Source of the DNA: Bacillus sp. UNC438CL73TsuS30
GTDB lineage: Bacteria; Bacillota; Bacilli; Bacillales; Cytobacillaceae
DNA length: 64,000 bases
NCBI RefSeq assembly: GCF_000482325.1
Contig: NZ_KI535297.1
Coordinates: 62,001 to 126,000 of the forward strand
Direction of reading: 5' to 3'
Shown here: piece after piece, positions 8,579 to 17,635 of the stretch
How the letters are laid out: each line of letters starts with the position of its first letter
Numbering within the stretch: position 1 is the stretch's first letter
Made by a program: the position numbers and the translations under genes
The notes under the pieces: generated by a model
The model's database searches: none
Seen by the model: the letters and a program-made list of their open reading frames with translations, nothing else
Told to the model about the DNA's origin: nothing

Positions 8579-8755
8579 TTTCTGCAAGTAAATGGTTTGG
8601 TGGGCTATAAGTCTTTTTTCTCAAATAGTCCAGTTTTATCCTTTTCAGTAATGTTCACCCAACGATTAAGTAATTACCGAAAGGTAAACTACTATGAAAA
8701 TCTAAGAGAAACAGAGAAATCAGGAGATATTGCTTTCTTTATTGAGGGCGTTTAG
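8579..8755 (+). pseudogene. C-terminal relic of a Fic-family protein
   Basis: The frame ending at 8755 encodes about 58 residues finishing NYRKVNYYENLRETEKSGD then IAFFIEGV. This resembles the C-terminal end of Fic/DOC proteins, where a region of the form LSxYFxxNRxxYYxxLxxVRxxGD is followed by a helix ending in FxxGV. The catalytic HPFxxGNG region is absent and no start can be defined, so this is a degraded tail at most. The call is from memory of the family pattern. Confidence 0.4.
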
Positions 8756-8847
8756 TTTAATAAAGATAATGGTAAAATGATGTAAAAAGAGGCAAAATAA
8801 ATAATAATACAATCTACTTTGGTAAAAAGAAATAAGGAGATGACAAT

Positions 8848-9186
8848 ATGTCAGAAGATGAATTATTCTCAAATAAGGCATCTAATGTTTATGAAATATA
8901 TTCAAAAATACTCATTTTATTGGAAGAAATAGGTCCATTTGAAATTGAGTTTAAAAAGACATCTATTCATCTTTTGAATAAATCTTCCTTTGGAGGAGTT
9001 CATCCAAAAAAGAAATGGTTAGATTTTAATTTAGTAACAAACCATCAAATTGAACACGAGAAGATTAATAAAATTGAACAAGTTTCCAAAAACAGATTTC
9101 ACAATAATTTTAGATTCCATAGTGTAGACGAGCTAAATCAAGAGTTTTTAGTACTTTTAAAAGAATCATATCAATTGATGTGTTAA
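8848..9186 (+). CDS. DUF5655-type protein
   Basis: 112-aa soluble protein with GGAGATGAC upstream of ATG. The pattern of an acidic N-terminus, a helix (VYEIYSKILILLEEIGPFEIEFKKT), then SIHLLNKSSFGGVHPKKKWLDFNLV matches the small DUF5655 domain, which is often found alone or fused behind a DNA-binding module. No function is established for the family. It stands alone, flanked by relics on the left and a terminator on the right, and looks intact. Confidence 0.65.
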   Translation: MSEDELFSNKASNVYEIYSKILILLEEIGPFEIEFKKTSIHLLNKSSFGGVHPKKKWLDFNLVTNHQIEHEKINKIEQVSKNRFHNNFRFHSVDELNQEFLVLLKESYQLMC

Positions 9187-9271
9187 TTAGAGAAAGGATA
9201 TTTATTACTAATGAAACATACAAACGGAAATGCTAAAAGATCTTGAAGAAGTAAAATTAAAAAACATAATG

Positions 9272-9305
9272 AGGCTTCTATTTCTTAATAAAGAAGCCTT
9301 TTTTG
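9272..9305 (+). terminator. Rho-independent terminator
   Basis: AGGCTTCT (9272-9279) pairs with AGAAGCCT (9292-9299) across a 12-nt loop and is followed by a T-run. It ends the DUF5655-type gene. Confidence 0.75.
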
Positions 9306-9342
9306 TGAATTTTAAGTACTTGTCGACCACTCAATCGGATGA

Positions 9343-10005
9343 TTACTTTTTCCGATCTAATAAACGCATTAAGGAATCATTAATATGATGGAAAATAGCC
9401 TTTTCAGCTCTATATACGTCACGTGTACGAATCGCTTCAATTATTTCTTGATGTTCGGCTGGTGCCTCTTTTTGGTCGACCTCACCTTTAACATGGTAAA
9501 AACGGGCAATGTGAAGATGACAATGCATGCCCTGATATGCTTCGGAAAGGAAGGGGTTTCCCCCTGCATTCATGATAGAATAGTGAAATTGCTGATCTAG
9601 ATGGGTGAAAATAATTACTTTTTTATTTGTAGACCCCATATTTGTTGAAATCATCATCTTGTTTAATCTGGACATTTCTTCAATAACACTTATTTTATTG
9701 AACTGGATAATATTTCGCACTGCATGGGTTTCCATTAAAAAACGAGCTTCTAACATTTTTTTCATATCGTCATCATTTAAAATTTTGCTAACATGATAAC
9801 CTTTGTTTGGTTGTAAAACTACGAGCTTTTCTGAGTGAAGGCGTGATAGAGCCTCTCTAAGTGGAATTGGGCTAGTGTTAATTTCCTTTGCTAAAAGTCT
9901 GATATTAATTTTTTCCCCAGGAGCTAACGTCCATTCGAATATTCTTTCTTTAAGTAAATTGTAGACATACTCCGTAGTCTCTCCTCTTTCTTTTTCCTTT
10001 ATCAT
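9343..10005 (-). CDS. GntR-family regulator, FadR/FCD subfamily
   Basis: 220-aa regulator. The N-terminal winged helix (about residues 10-75) contains ERIFEWTLAPGEKINIRLLA and the typical IPLREALSRLHSEKLV. The C-terminal helical FCD domain carries the metal/ligand histidines in HLDQQFHYSI and a later HEI(I)EAIRTRD segment. FCD regulators usually bind small carboxylates. It faces away from the dehydrogenase/transporter operon that starts at 10590. The intergenic region holds three copies of an AT-rich palindrome that could be its operator. It is the best candidate controller of that operon. Confidence 0.88.
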   Translation of the reverse strand: MIKEKERGETTEYVYNLLKERIFEWTLAPGEKINIRLLAKEINTSPIPLREALSRLHSEKLVVLQPNKGYHVSKILNDDDMKKMLEARFLMETHAVRNIIQFNKISVIEEMSRLNKMMISTNMGSTNKKVIIFTHLDQQFHYSIMNAGGNPFLSEAYQGMHCHLHIARFYHVKGEVDQKEAPAEHQEIIEAIRTRDVYRAEKAIFHHINDSLMRLLDRKK

Positions 10006-10168
10006 CCTATTGCCCCTATCTAAAAAATGTATGAAATATTGTGGGTTTTCTTAAGAAATAGTCTGTAACCGATTATACACGATAAAATCAACTTCTTCTT
10101 ATTGTAAATATACCTTCCAAAAATAGAACAAATCAAGAAATTTAGGATAATACAAAACTTTTTCATTA

Positions 10169-10180
10169 AAAATAATATAT
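10169..10180. promoter_or_regulatory. Partial copy 1 of the AAAATAATATATTATTTT palindrome
   Basis: AAAATAATATAT shares 12 consecutive bases with the full 18-bp palindrome at 10363. It lies nearest the GntR gene. Confidence 0.35.
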
Positions 10181-10199
10181 CACTTTTAATGATTTATTG

Positions 10200-10213
10200 A
10201 AAATAATATATTA
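10200..10213. promoter_or_regulatory. Partial copy 2 of the AAAATAATATATTATTTT palindrome
   Basis: AAAATAATATATTA shares 14 consecutive bases with the full palindrome at 10363 and lies about 31 bp from copy 1, close to three helical turns. Confidence 0.35.
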
Positions 10214-10245
10214 AAACATTTAGAAATTAAATCATTAAATTTTTC

Positions 10246-10293
10246 AGAAAACCTATTAAAACAAAGACTTTTTCTTATTTTAATAGGTTTTCT
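10246..10293. repeat. Perfect 16-bp inverted repeat in the divergent intergenic region
   Basis: Arms 10246-10261 (AGAAAACCTATTAAAA) and 10278-10293 (TTTTAATAGGTTTTCT) are fully complementary with a 16-nt loop. It could act as an AT-rich terminator or as a regulator-binding site between the GntR gene and the operon it faces. Confidence 0.5.
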
Positions 10294-10326
10294 AGATAAA
10301 TTGTTGGATTTTAATTTTTAAAAATA

Positions 10327-10356
10327 TTTACAAAATTATATATTATGTGGTATATT
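10327..10356 (+). promoter_or_regulatory. Candidate promoter of the dehydrogenase/MFS operon
   Basis: TTTACA (10327-10332), an 18-bp spacer and TATATT (10351-10356) give an acceptable sigma-A promoter. The predicted start would fall in or just before the palindrome at 10363, leaving a leader of about 220 nt. Confidence 0.45.
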
Positions 10357-10362
10357 TTCTAT

Positions 10363-10380
10363 AAAATAATATATTATTTT
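10363..10380. promoter_or_regulatory. 18-bp perfect palindrome, candidate GntR operator
   Basis: AAAATAATATATTATTTT is a perfect palindrome lying immediately downstream of the candidate -10 box. An operator there would block transcription start. Partial copies occur at 10169 and 10200. Confidence 0.5.
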
Positions 10381-10473
10381 GGAGATGTTCTTAAAACGAA
10401 GAGGAGGATGATAGAGGAGAATTGTTTCTAATCTAAAACTAGTCAATTTCTTGAGCAGGAGAATTAATAAAAA

Positions 10474-10487
10474 TGTAAACGCTTTAT
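10474..10487. promoter_or_regulatory. Weak cre-like site in the operon leader
   Basis: TGTAAACGCTTTAT matches the cre consensus at 12 of 14 positions; the right half lacks the final CA. Its position downstream of the candidate promoter would suit a CcpA roadblock. Confidence 0.3.
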
Positions 10488-10589
10488 AGGATATTTCATT
10501 TGAAGTCGTATGAGGAAAGAAAAATTAACTAATGTCAAATATTTACGGCCTTTTAATGTCGATTTTGATTGTCAGAGGGGGAAAATGTT

Positions 10590-12032
10590 ATGAGCACTGT
10601 TGCACTTGAAAATAAGATAAATTATGGACATTTTATAAATGGACAATGGATTCTGGATCAAAATACCATCCCTGTTGTAAACAAATATACGGGAGAAGAA
10701 ATTTCAAGGGTCGGCAATGCTTCTAGAAGGATCGTTTCTGAGGCAGTAACCAATGCGTTTGAAACATTTCAAACCAAAAAGCTAAGTACCATTCAACGAT
10801 ATGAGATCTTAATGCGTGCAGCTGAAATTGCCAAAGAAAGAAAAGAAGAGCTTGCTATGATTCTAGTTCATGAAGTGGGCAAAGTATTGAAAGATGCTCG
10901 GGGGGAAATTGATCGAGGAATTCAAACTTTGATTGCTTCAGCCGAAGAAGCAAAGCGAATCGCGGGTATAGGTATTCCACTAGGACAGCCCGGAAATGAG
11001 AACAAAATGGCGTTTACCGTCCGCGTTCCGGTAGGAGTTATTGGTGCGATTACTCCGTTTAATTTTCCATTTAATCTCACCATACATAAGGTAGCTCCTG
11101 CAATAGCTGCAGGAAATACAGTCGTGTTGAAACCAGCTGAAGTAACCCCTCTTATTGCATGCAAGATTGCAGAAATCTTGTCCGAAGCAGGGTTACCAGC
11201 AGGGTTTCTTAACGTGGTGAACGGATTGGGTCAGGAAACAGGTCAATATCTATTAGAGGATGAACGGATTTCGATGTTCACCTTTACAGGCAGCCCAGGA
11301 GTAGGGCGGCATATTAAGAATAATACGGGGATTCGCAAGGTTGTCCTAGAATTAGGAAATAACTCCCCAAACATCATTCACAAGGATGTTTCTGATTTGG
11401 ATAGGGCGGTTGAGCTGTGTGTGACGCGCGGTTATGTGAATGCAGGACAAGCCTGTATCTCTGTACAGCGTGTTTATGTTCACCGAGACATCTACGATTT
11501 GTTTGTTGAAAAGTCGGTTAAAGTCGCACAAAGTTTGAAAGTCGGTGACCCAACAGACCCTGCGACAGATATTGGACCGATGATATCTGAGAAAGAAGCG
11601 AAACGTGCAGAAGAATGGATCCAGGATTCATTAAGGGATGGGGCAGTTTTGGCACATGGAGGTAAACGGAATGGATCAATCCTTGAACCTACTATTTTAA
11701 TAGATGTTAAGCCAACAATGAAGGTCGTTTGCCAAGAAGTGTTTGCTCCTATTATCAATATACTTCCGTTTGATGATATTGATGAAGCGTTCATTCAAGC
11801 AAATGATACGAAATACGGATTACAGGCTGGTTTGTTTACATCCGATATTAATCTCGTCATGCGGGCAGCGCAGGAACTCCGATTTGGCGGTGTCATCATC
11901 AATGATGTCTCAACCTATCGTGCAGATGTTATGCCATATGGAGGCGTGAAGGATAGCGGGATTGGTAAGGAAGGACCACATTATGCTATTCAAGAAATGA
12001 CCGATGAAAAACTTGTCGTCATCAATTTATAA
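10590..12032 (+). CDS. NAD(P)-dependent aldehyde dehydrogenase (lactaldehyde/semialdehyde type)
   Basis: 480-aa ALDH oxidising an aldehyde to its acid. The general-base Glu is at about 254 (VVLELGNNSP) and the catalytic Cys at about 289 (NAGQACISVQ). The cofactor segment NFPFNLTIHKVAPAIAAGNTV lies earlier. The GNNSP and ACISVQR wording resembles the lactaldehyde/phosphonoacetaldehyde-like clade rather than betaine- or succinate-semialdehyde enzymes. The start is ATG 10590 with AGAGGGGG upstream; a longer TTG frame has no site. It is the first gene of an operon with two Fe-alcohol dehydrogenases, an MFS carrier and a second ALDH. The substrate is not defined. Confidence 0.85.
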   Translation: MSTVALENKINYGHFINGQWILDQNTIPVVNKYTGEEISRVGNASRRIVSEAVTNAFETFQTKKLSTIQRYEILMRAAEIAKERKEELAMILVHEVGKVLKDARGEIDRGIQTLIASAEEAKRIAGIGIPLGQPGNENKMAFTVRVPVGVIGAITPFNFPFNLTIHKVAPAIAAGNTVVLKPAEVTPLIACKIAEILSEAGLPAGFLNVVNGLGQETGQYLLEDERISMFTFTGSPGVGRHIKNNTGIRKVVLELGNNSPNIIHKDVSDLDRAVELCVTRGYVNAGQACISVQRVYVHRDIYDLFVEKSVKVAQSLKVGDPTDPATDIGPMISEKEAKRAEEWIQDSLRDGAVLAHGGKRNGSILEPTILIDVKPTMKVVCQEVFAPIINILPFDDIDEAFIQANDTKYGLQAGLFTSDINLVMRAAQELRFGGVIINDVSTYRADVMPYGGVKDSGIGKEGPHYAIQEMTDEKLVVINL

Positions 12033-12050
12033 CTGCGGAGGTCAGAAGAT

Positions 12051-13253
12051 ATGAGAAACACATGGGATTTTTTTTCAACGGAGAGAATTGTCTTTGGAAA
12101 TGGTGCGATTCAGCAATTGGACTCTATCCTGCAACGTTTAAAAGCAAAAAATATACTGTTGGTTACTGACCCGGGAATCAAAAATGCTGGTATTTTAGAC
12201 AGAGTCCTATCTTTGTTGGAACAAGCCAACTACCATACGGTTGTCTATGACCTGGTCGTACCGGAGCCGCCTGTAGAATCCGCCTTTGCTTGCTATGAGT
12301 TTGCTAAATCACAAATGGATATCGATGCAGTCATTGGCCTTGGTGGAGGAAGCAGCATTGATATGGCGAAGATTTCCGCTTTGTTGGTCGCCCATGGCGG
12401 ACATCCGCTTGATTATGGCGGAGAAAACCAAGTTCCTGGTCCGATTGCCCCTCTGATTGCGATACCAACGACAGCAGGAACTGGCTCGGAAGTGACTTCA
12501 GTTGCCGTATTGACAGATGCAGAGAATAACCTAAAAGTTGGCATTTCGGATAATTATCTGCGGCCGACTGTGGCCCTTCTTGATCCAGAGCTTACAATAG
12601 GGCTTCCTGCATACGTAACAGCCTGTTCTGGAATTGATGCGTTGGCACATGCGATTGAAGCTTATACCGCTAAACCGTCACCTTATATTCAAGCGGAGGG
12701 AAATATCTTATTTCAAGGTTCGATGCCGATCAGTGATGCGCTTGCATACCGTGCGATTGAACTGATTGCTAAAAACCTGCCGCTTGCTGTGCTGCAAGGA
12801 AGCAACGTTGGGGCCCGCTCCAATATGCTTTTGGGAAGCCTACTTGCGGGAATGTCTTTTTCAAATGCGGGAACAGCTGCAGCCCACGCGTTAGCATACC
12901 CAATTGGCGGTCTTGTTAAGGCACCGCATGGAGAGGTCACAGGTCTCTTGCTTCCATATGTTATGGAGTATAATGCATCCGTAGAAACAGAAAAAATGAT
13001 CAACATATCCAAAGCGTTTGATATAGATACTGGAAGACTTTCCGATAAGGAAGCAGCTTTGGCAGCTTCAAAAGCAGTATTGGAATTGCTTCAAGAGATT
13101 GGGCTGCCAACACATCTTTCGGATATTGGGATTAAAGAAGACGATATTCCTGAGATCGCAGAGAAGACACTTCAAATTGATCGTCTTATTCGCAATAACC
13201 CAAGAGTACCAACGCAAAGTAGTTTAGAAGAATTACTTCGAAAAGCCTTGTAA
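12051..13253 (+). CDS. Iron-containing alcohol dehydrogenase, paralogue 1
   Basis: 400-aa group III alcohol dehydrogenase. The NAD motif is GLGGGSSIDMAK. Metal ligands are D196 and H200 (GIDALAHAIEAY), H279 (AAHALAY) and H293 (APHGEVTG). The residue four after H279 is Tyr (AHALAYP), where FucO-type enzymes have a second histidine; this occurs in other members. A short insertion (about residues 212-225, IQAEGNILFQGSMP) separates the ligands more than usual. It starts 19 nt after the ALDH stop with GCGGAGGTC upstream. It is likely paired with the ALDH for alcohol to aldehyde to acid conversion. Confidence 0.9.
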   Translation: MRNTWDFFSTERIVFGNGAIQQLDSILQRLKAKNILLVTDPGIKNAGILDRVLSLLEQANYHTVVYDLVVPEPPVESAFACYEFAKSQMDIDAVIGLGGGSSIDMAKISALLVAHGGHPLDYGGENQVPGPIAPLIAIPTTAGTGSEVTSVAVLTDAENNLKVGISDNYLRPTVALLDPELTIGLPAYVTACSGIDALAHAIEAYTAKPSPYIQAEGNILFQGSMPISDALAYRAIELIAKNLPLAVLQGSNVGARSNMLLGSLLAGMSFSNAGTAAAHALAYPIGGLVKAPHGEVTGLLLPYVMEYNASVETEKMINISKAFDIDTGRLSDKEAALAASKAVLELLQEIGLPTHLSDIGIKEDDIPEIAEKTLQIDRLIRNNPRVPTQSSLEELLRKAL

Positions 13254-13303
13254 GAGTCAGGGCATAAACTCTATGAAAATACTATTAAAAGGGGAGAATC
13301 TGA

Positions 13304-14482
13304 ATGTCACTAATGCCGTTTACATATTTTATGCCGACACGAGTGGAAAGCGGTAATGGAGTTTCTGAAAAAACGGGAGAAATCGTTAAAGAATTAGGGG
13401 TAACGAACGTTTTAATTGTAACGGATCGAGGAGTTAGAGGAGCCAATCTTTTGGAAGGAATAGAAAGATCCCTCCAAGCGGTTAATCTAGATTATCAAAT
13501 ATTCGATGAGGTAGAACCAAATCCTTCGGCTGAAACCATTCATAGAGGAACAGAGTTTCTTAAGGAGCATCGCTGTGAAGCTGTCCTTGCTGTAGGTGGC
13601 GGAAGCAGTATTGATACGGCAAAAGGAATTGCCATAATGGCAGTCAATCCGGGCCATATCTTGGATTATGAAGGGGTGGGAAAGATTACGATTCCACCAC
13701 TCCCGATCATTGCGATTCCGACTACTTCTGGAACAGGAAGTGAAACAACGAATTCAACCGTTATTACGAATAAAGAAACGTCCTTTAAGTTAGGTGTTCT
13801 TAGTTCCCATTTGTTTTCAGATGTAGCGATCCTGGATCCTGCCCTTACATTAAGACTGCCTCAGGAAATTACGGCAGCAACAGGTATGGATGCTTTGACC
13901 CATGCGATTGAATCCTATACATCCAAGACGGCTAATCCAGTCAGCCAGGCATTTGCGATGCAGGCTATAAAAATGATTGGAGAAAACTTAACAAAAGCTT
14001 ACTTTGTCGGAACGGATATTGAAAGCAGGGAAAACATGCTTGTTGCCTCTATGATTGCCGGAGTAGCGTTTTCGCAGTCCCGTTTGGGAAATGTACATGC
14101 CATTTCTCATACTTTTGGAGGGGTTTTTAATATTCCGCATGGAATTGCAAATGCTGCTCTCTTGCCGTTTGTGATGAAATTTAATTTGCCCGCGTGTGCC
14201 GATCGGTATAAGGATATAGCCATTGCATTAGGGAAAGATGTAAGCGGATTAACGACTATCCAAGCTGCTGAAAAAGCCATTGAAACGGTTATTGAAATGA
14301 ATCAAGCGATGAAAATTCCCCTTAATATTAAGGATTTGGGAGTCTCATTAGATCTATTGCCGAAGTTAGTGGAAGATTCGATGAGGAGCGGAAACGTTTT
14401 TGTTAATCCTAGATTAACCAAAGCTTCTGATATTGAAAAGATTATTGAAAAGGCTTATTACGGGGATTTGGAAGATTTTTAG
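13304..14482 (+). CDS. Iron-containing alcohol dehydrogenase, paralogue 2
   Basis: 392-aa Fe-alcohol dehydrogenase with GGGSSIDTAKG, metal ligands D196 and H200 (GMDALTHAIESY), H265 (VHAISH) and H279 (IPHGIAN). H269 is the extra conserved histidine that paralogue 1 lacks. The two proteins share the family fold but differ enough to suggest different substrates. It starts with an AAAAGGGGAG site 50 nt behind paralogue 1. 4-Hydroxybutyrate dehydrogenases belong to this family, and a succinate-semialdehyde-type ALDH follows at 16018. A 4-hydroxybutyrate to succinate route is therefore possible but not proven. Confidence 0.9.
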   Translation: MSLMPFTYFMPTRVESGNGVSEKTGEIVKELGVTNVLIVTDRGVRGANLLEGIERSLQAVNLDYQIFDEVEPNPSAETIHRGTEFLKEHRCEAVLAVGGGSSIDTAKGIAIMAVNPGHILDYEGVGKITIPPLPIIAIPTTSGTGSETTNSTVITNKETSFKLGVLSSHLFSDVAILDPALTLRLPQEITAATGMDALTHAIESYTSKTANPVSQAFAMQAIKMIGENLTKAYFVGTDIESRENMLVASMIAGVAFSQSRLGNVHAISHTFGGVFNIPHGIANAALLPFVMKFNLPACADRYKDIAIALGKDVSGLTTIQAAEKAIETVIEMNQAMKIPLNIKDLGVSLDLLPKLVEDSMRSGNVFVNPRLTKASDIEKIIEKAYYGDLEDF

Positions 14483-14656
14483 CATTATGATAGTAGCAGC
14501 CTATACACCTTACAGCTTCGAATTTCTTTCGATACTCATCTTAGAATCTAACAGGATATGAAATTATTGATGTTATGAAAATATTACTAATACACTAGTT
14601 AACAACATGTACACGGGGAAATGCAGGGAATATTAATATCAAAGATGGGGTGCCTT

Positions 14657-15952
14657 ATGAAAAAAACAAATGGAAGATGGTTAGTTGTCGTTCTGCTTTT
14701 CATTGCAACAACAACAAATTATATGGACAGGGCAATTCTGGGGATTGCAGGACCTTCCATGATGAAGGACCTTTCGATTTCGGTAGTTGAATTTGGAGTT
14801 TTGGGATCGGCATTCTTTTGGTCCTATGCCTTGATGCAGATTCCGGTCGGGGTGATCGTGGATAAACTGGGCGCCCGATTAACGTATTCTATCGCAATTG
14901 TCTGGTGGTCACTTTGTACAGTGCTTACAGGATTTGGCAGAACGATTGGAGCACTCATTGGTATTCGCGTTTTAATGGGGATTGGAGAAGCGCCAGCGTT
15001 TCCAACCAATACTCGTGTTATTTCAGATTGGCTGCCTTCACACGAACGGGGGATGGCAAACGGGATCTTTAATTCTGGAACGGCAATTGGCATTGGAATA
15101 ACCACACCCATCCTCGCATGGATTATTGAAAATTGGGGATGGCATGCCTCATTCGTTGTCATTGGATCTGTAGGATTTGTCTGGCTTGCTTTCTGGTTAT
15201 TTTATTTCAAAAACCACCCAAGCCAAAGCCGTATCGCAAACGAAGCGGAAGTAGCTTATATAGAGGCTGGACAGGAGAAAAAAGGAAATGTACCGACAAT
15301 AAACATCTCTCCATTTAAATTTTTTAAATATCGAAATGTTTACCCAATGTTATATGGCTTGTTTGCGCATAACTATCTTACTTACTTAATGATGACTTGG
15401 CTCCCTACTTATCTAGTCACTGAACGGCATATGACACTTATAAAAGCCGGATTTTTCACGATGCTTCCTTGGATTATGTCTTTTCTAGGAAATATACTTG
15501 GGGGCATTTTATCTGATCGTTTAATTAGAAGAGGCTGGAATTCAATCAAAGCAAGAAAAACGATTTTAGCGATCGGAATGTTATTTCCATTTGCGATTAT
15601 TCCGACCATTTATACAGAAAATGCTATGACAGCCCTTTTGTTAATTTCTTTAGCCATCGGTGGTGAAGGCTTGGCAGCGGGTATTCTATGGGCAACGGTT
15701 TCTGATGTTGCTCCAAAGGGTGCGGAAGGAAAGCTTGCTGGACTGCAAAATCTTTTCGGGAACCTGTCAGGATGGCTTGCTCCGGTTGTTACAGGGGTAT
15801 TAGTTGCTAAGCTTCATAATTTCACCCTGGCGTTGATTATCCCTGTCGTTATTTGTGCTATTGCTTCGTTTGGATATGCCTTTCTTCTTAAAAATGAAAG
15901 GATTTCACTTAAAGAGGATCCTAACAATGGAAGTAACGTATCTGGATTTTAA
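14657..15952 (+). CDS. MFS transporter, anion:cation symporter (ACS) family
   Basis: 431-aa 12-helix carrier. The N-terminal WLVVVLLFIATTTNYMDRAILG, the helix 2-3 loop DKLGARLTYSIAI and the helix 4-5 GIGEAPAFPTNTRVISDWLP block are typical of ACS carriers of organic anions such as hexuronates, glucarate and phthalate. I prefer ATG 14657, with GGGGTG upstream; two earlier in-frame ATGs (14621, 14645) are possible. About 170 nt separate it from the preceding gene with no terminator, so it is probably co-transcribed. It likely imports the acid or hydroxy-acid that feeds this operon. Confidence 0.85.
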   Translation: MKKTNGRWLVVVLLFIATTTNYMDRAILGIAGPSMMKDLSISVVEFGVLGSAFFWSYALMQIPVGVIVDKLGARLTYSIAIVWWSLCTVLTGFGRTIGALIGIRVLMGIGEAPAFPTNTRVISDWLPSHERGMANGIFNSGTAIGIGITTPILAWIIENWGWHASFVVIGSVGFVWLAFWLFYFKNHPSQSRIANEAEVAYIEAGQEKKGNVPTINISPFKFFKYRNVYPMLYGLFAHNYLTYLMMTWLPTYLVTERHMTLIKAGFFTMLPWIMSFLGNILGGILSDRLIRRGWNSIKARKTILAIGMLFPFAIIPTIYTENAMTALLLISLAIGGEGLAAGILWATVSDVAPKGAEGKLAGLQNLFGNLSGWLAPVVTGVLVAKLHNFTLALIIPVVICAIASFGYAFLLKNERISLKEDPNNGSNVSGF

Positions 15953-16017
15953 CGATCATTCCATATTTAATAAATCCGCAATCTACTTGAGTAATAAGGA
16001 ATAAAGGAGATTTAATT

Positions 16018-17481
16018 ATGTTTAAAACACTTGAATTAGTTGATTTAACTGAATTAAAAATGTATGTGAATGGAGAATGGATCCATTCACAGGATGGAAA
16101 AACGTTTTCGGTTAAAAATCCATCTACAGGAAAAGTTGTTGCGCTTGTTCCGAACGGCGGACGATTAGAAACAAACCAAGCAATCACTGCTGCTGAAAAA
16201 GCCTTTAAATCCTGGTCAAAATTAACCGCAGCCGAGCGTGCTAAATATTTATTAAAATTACATTCACTTATGCATGAGTATAAAGATCAATTAGCTGAAA
16301 TCATGAGTTTGGAAATGGGTAAACCTTTTACGGAAGCGCAAGGCGAAGTTGTTTTTGCAGCTAGTTATCTAGAATGGTTTGCAGAAGAAGGACGCCGAAT
16401 TTATGGAGAGACGATCCCTGCATCTGCTCCTAACAAAAGACTGATGGTCATCCGCCAGCCAATCGGAGTTGTTGCTGCTATTACTCCTTGGAATTTTCCT
16501 TTAGCCATGATGACTCGGAAAATAGGGGCTGCATTAGCAGCAGGGTGTACTGGAATTGTGAAGCCTGCAAGCCAATCTCCAATCAGTGCAATCGCGTTTG
16601 GGAAATTGGTTGAAATGGCTGGAATTCCTCATGGTGTAGTAAGTGTGGTTACAGGTCAATCGGGTCCTATCTCAGATGAAATTTTTGAAAATCCGTCAGT
16701 TAGGAAAATTTCTTTTACCGGATCCACGGAAGTGGGGAAACACCTTGTCACCAAGTCAGCTGCACAATTGAAAAGGCTATCATTGGAGTTAGGCGGCCAT
16801 GCGCCATTTATCGTCTTTGAAGATGCTGATTTAGAGGCAGCTGCTGCAGGTGCTGTTGCAAGCAAATTTAGGAATACAGGTCAGACATGTGTTTGTGCCA
16901 ATCGAATCTACGTCCAGCGGTCCATTCTTGAGAAATTCTCTGAAATTTTCGTTGAAAAAGTGCAAGCGCTTAAAGTCGGAAATAGTTTGGATCCAAATGT
17001 ACAAGTTGGACCGCTTGTAAGCCAAGATAGCTTAGTAAAAGTAGAGGAGCAGGTCAATGATGCCTTGGACAAAGGGGCACGGATTCTTTGTGGCGGACAA
17101 AGGATGAATGGGGAATTGGCTGATGGATTATTCTATGAACCTACCGTCCTAGCTGAAGTAAGTCCGGAAATGCTGATTACCTATGAGGAAACCTTTGGTC
17201 CTGTTGCACCAATCATCCCATTTGATTCAGAAGAAGAAGTGATTGAACTAGCCAATCATACGGAGTATGGGTTAGCTGCCTATTTTTATACACAAAATAT
17301 TAGTCGTGCTGTTAGAGTTTCAGAAGACCTTGAGTTTGGAATTATTGGTATGAATGATTCCGTTCCTACTGTTGCTCAAGCTCCGTTTGGCGGCATGAAA
17401 GAAAGTGGAGTCGGAAGGGAAGGCGGTCATCAAGGCCTTGATGAATATTTAGAAGATAAGTTTATCTCGATGGGGATTTAA
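16018..17481 (+). CDS. gabD: Succinate-semialdehyde dehydrogenase-like ALDH
   Basis: 487-aa aldehyde dehydrogenase of the GabD type. Glu 257 (LSLELGGHAPF) and catalytic Cys 291 (NTGQTCVCANR) are visible. The second Cys two residues later is typical of succinate-semialdehyde enzymes. PWNFPLAMMTRKIGAALAAGC is the cofactor region. It is the last gene of the 10.6-17.5 kb operon and ends 25 nt before a strong terminator. Entry of a four-carbon semialdehyde into the TCA cycle as succinate is the expected end of the pathway; glutarate semialdehyde is an alternative. Confidence 0.87.
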   Translation: MFKTLELVDLTELKMYVNGEWIHSQDGKTFSVKNPSTGKVVALVPNGGRLETNQAITAAEKAFKSWSKLTAAERAKYLLKLHSLMHEYKDQLAEIMSLEMGKPFTEAQGEVVFAASYLEWFAEEGRRIYGETIPASAPNKRLMVIRQPIGVVAAITPWNFPLAMMTRKIGAALAAGCTGIVKPASQSPISAIAFGKLVEMAGIPHGVVSVVTGQSGPISDEIFENPSVRKISFTGSTEVGKHLVTKSAAQLKRLSLELGGHAPFIVFEDADLEAAAAGAVASKFRNTGQTCVCANRIYVQRSILEKFSEIFVEKVQALKVGNSLDPNVQVGPLVSQDSLVKVEEQVNDALDKGARILCGGQRMNGELADGLFYEPTVLAEVSPEMLITYEETFGPVAPIIPFDSEEEVIELANHTEYGLAAYFYTQNISRAVRVSEDLEFGIIGMNDSVPTVAQAPFGGMKESGVGREGGHQGLDEYLEDKFISMGI

Positions 17482-17505
17482 GTACCTATAAGATTGTTAG
17501 AAACG

Positions 17506-17545
17506 AAAGCTCCTTGATAATCCTGATTATCAAGGAGCTTTTAAT
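17506..17545 (+). terminator. Strong Rho-independent terminator
   Basis: AAAGCTCCTTGATAAT (17506-17521) and ATTATCAAGGAGCTTT (17526-17541) form a perfect 16-bp stem with a 4-nt loop and a short T-run. It ends the dehydrogenase operon. Confidence 0.85.
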
Positions 17546-17635
17546 TTTGTATTTTTTATATCTGAATAAAAATAGGAATACAAGCCATATTAACGGATTT
17601 AAATACTAAAAAATATTTTTTCAAAAAACTTTATT

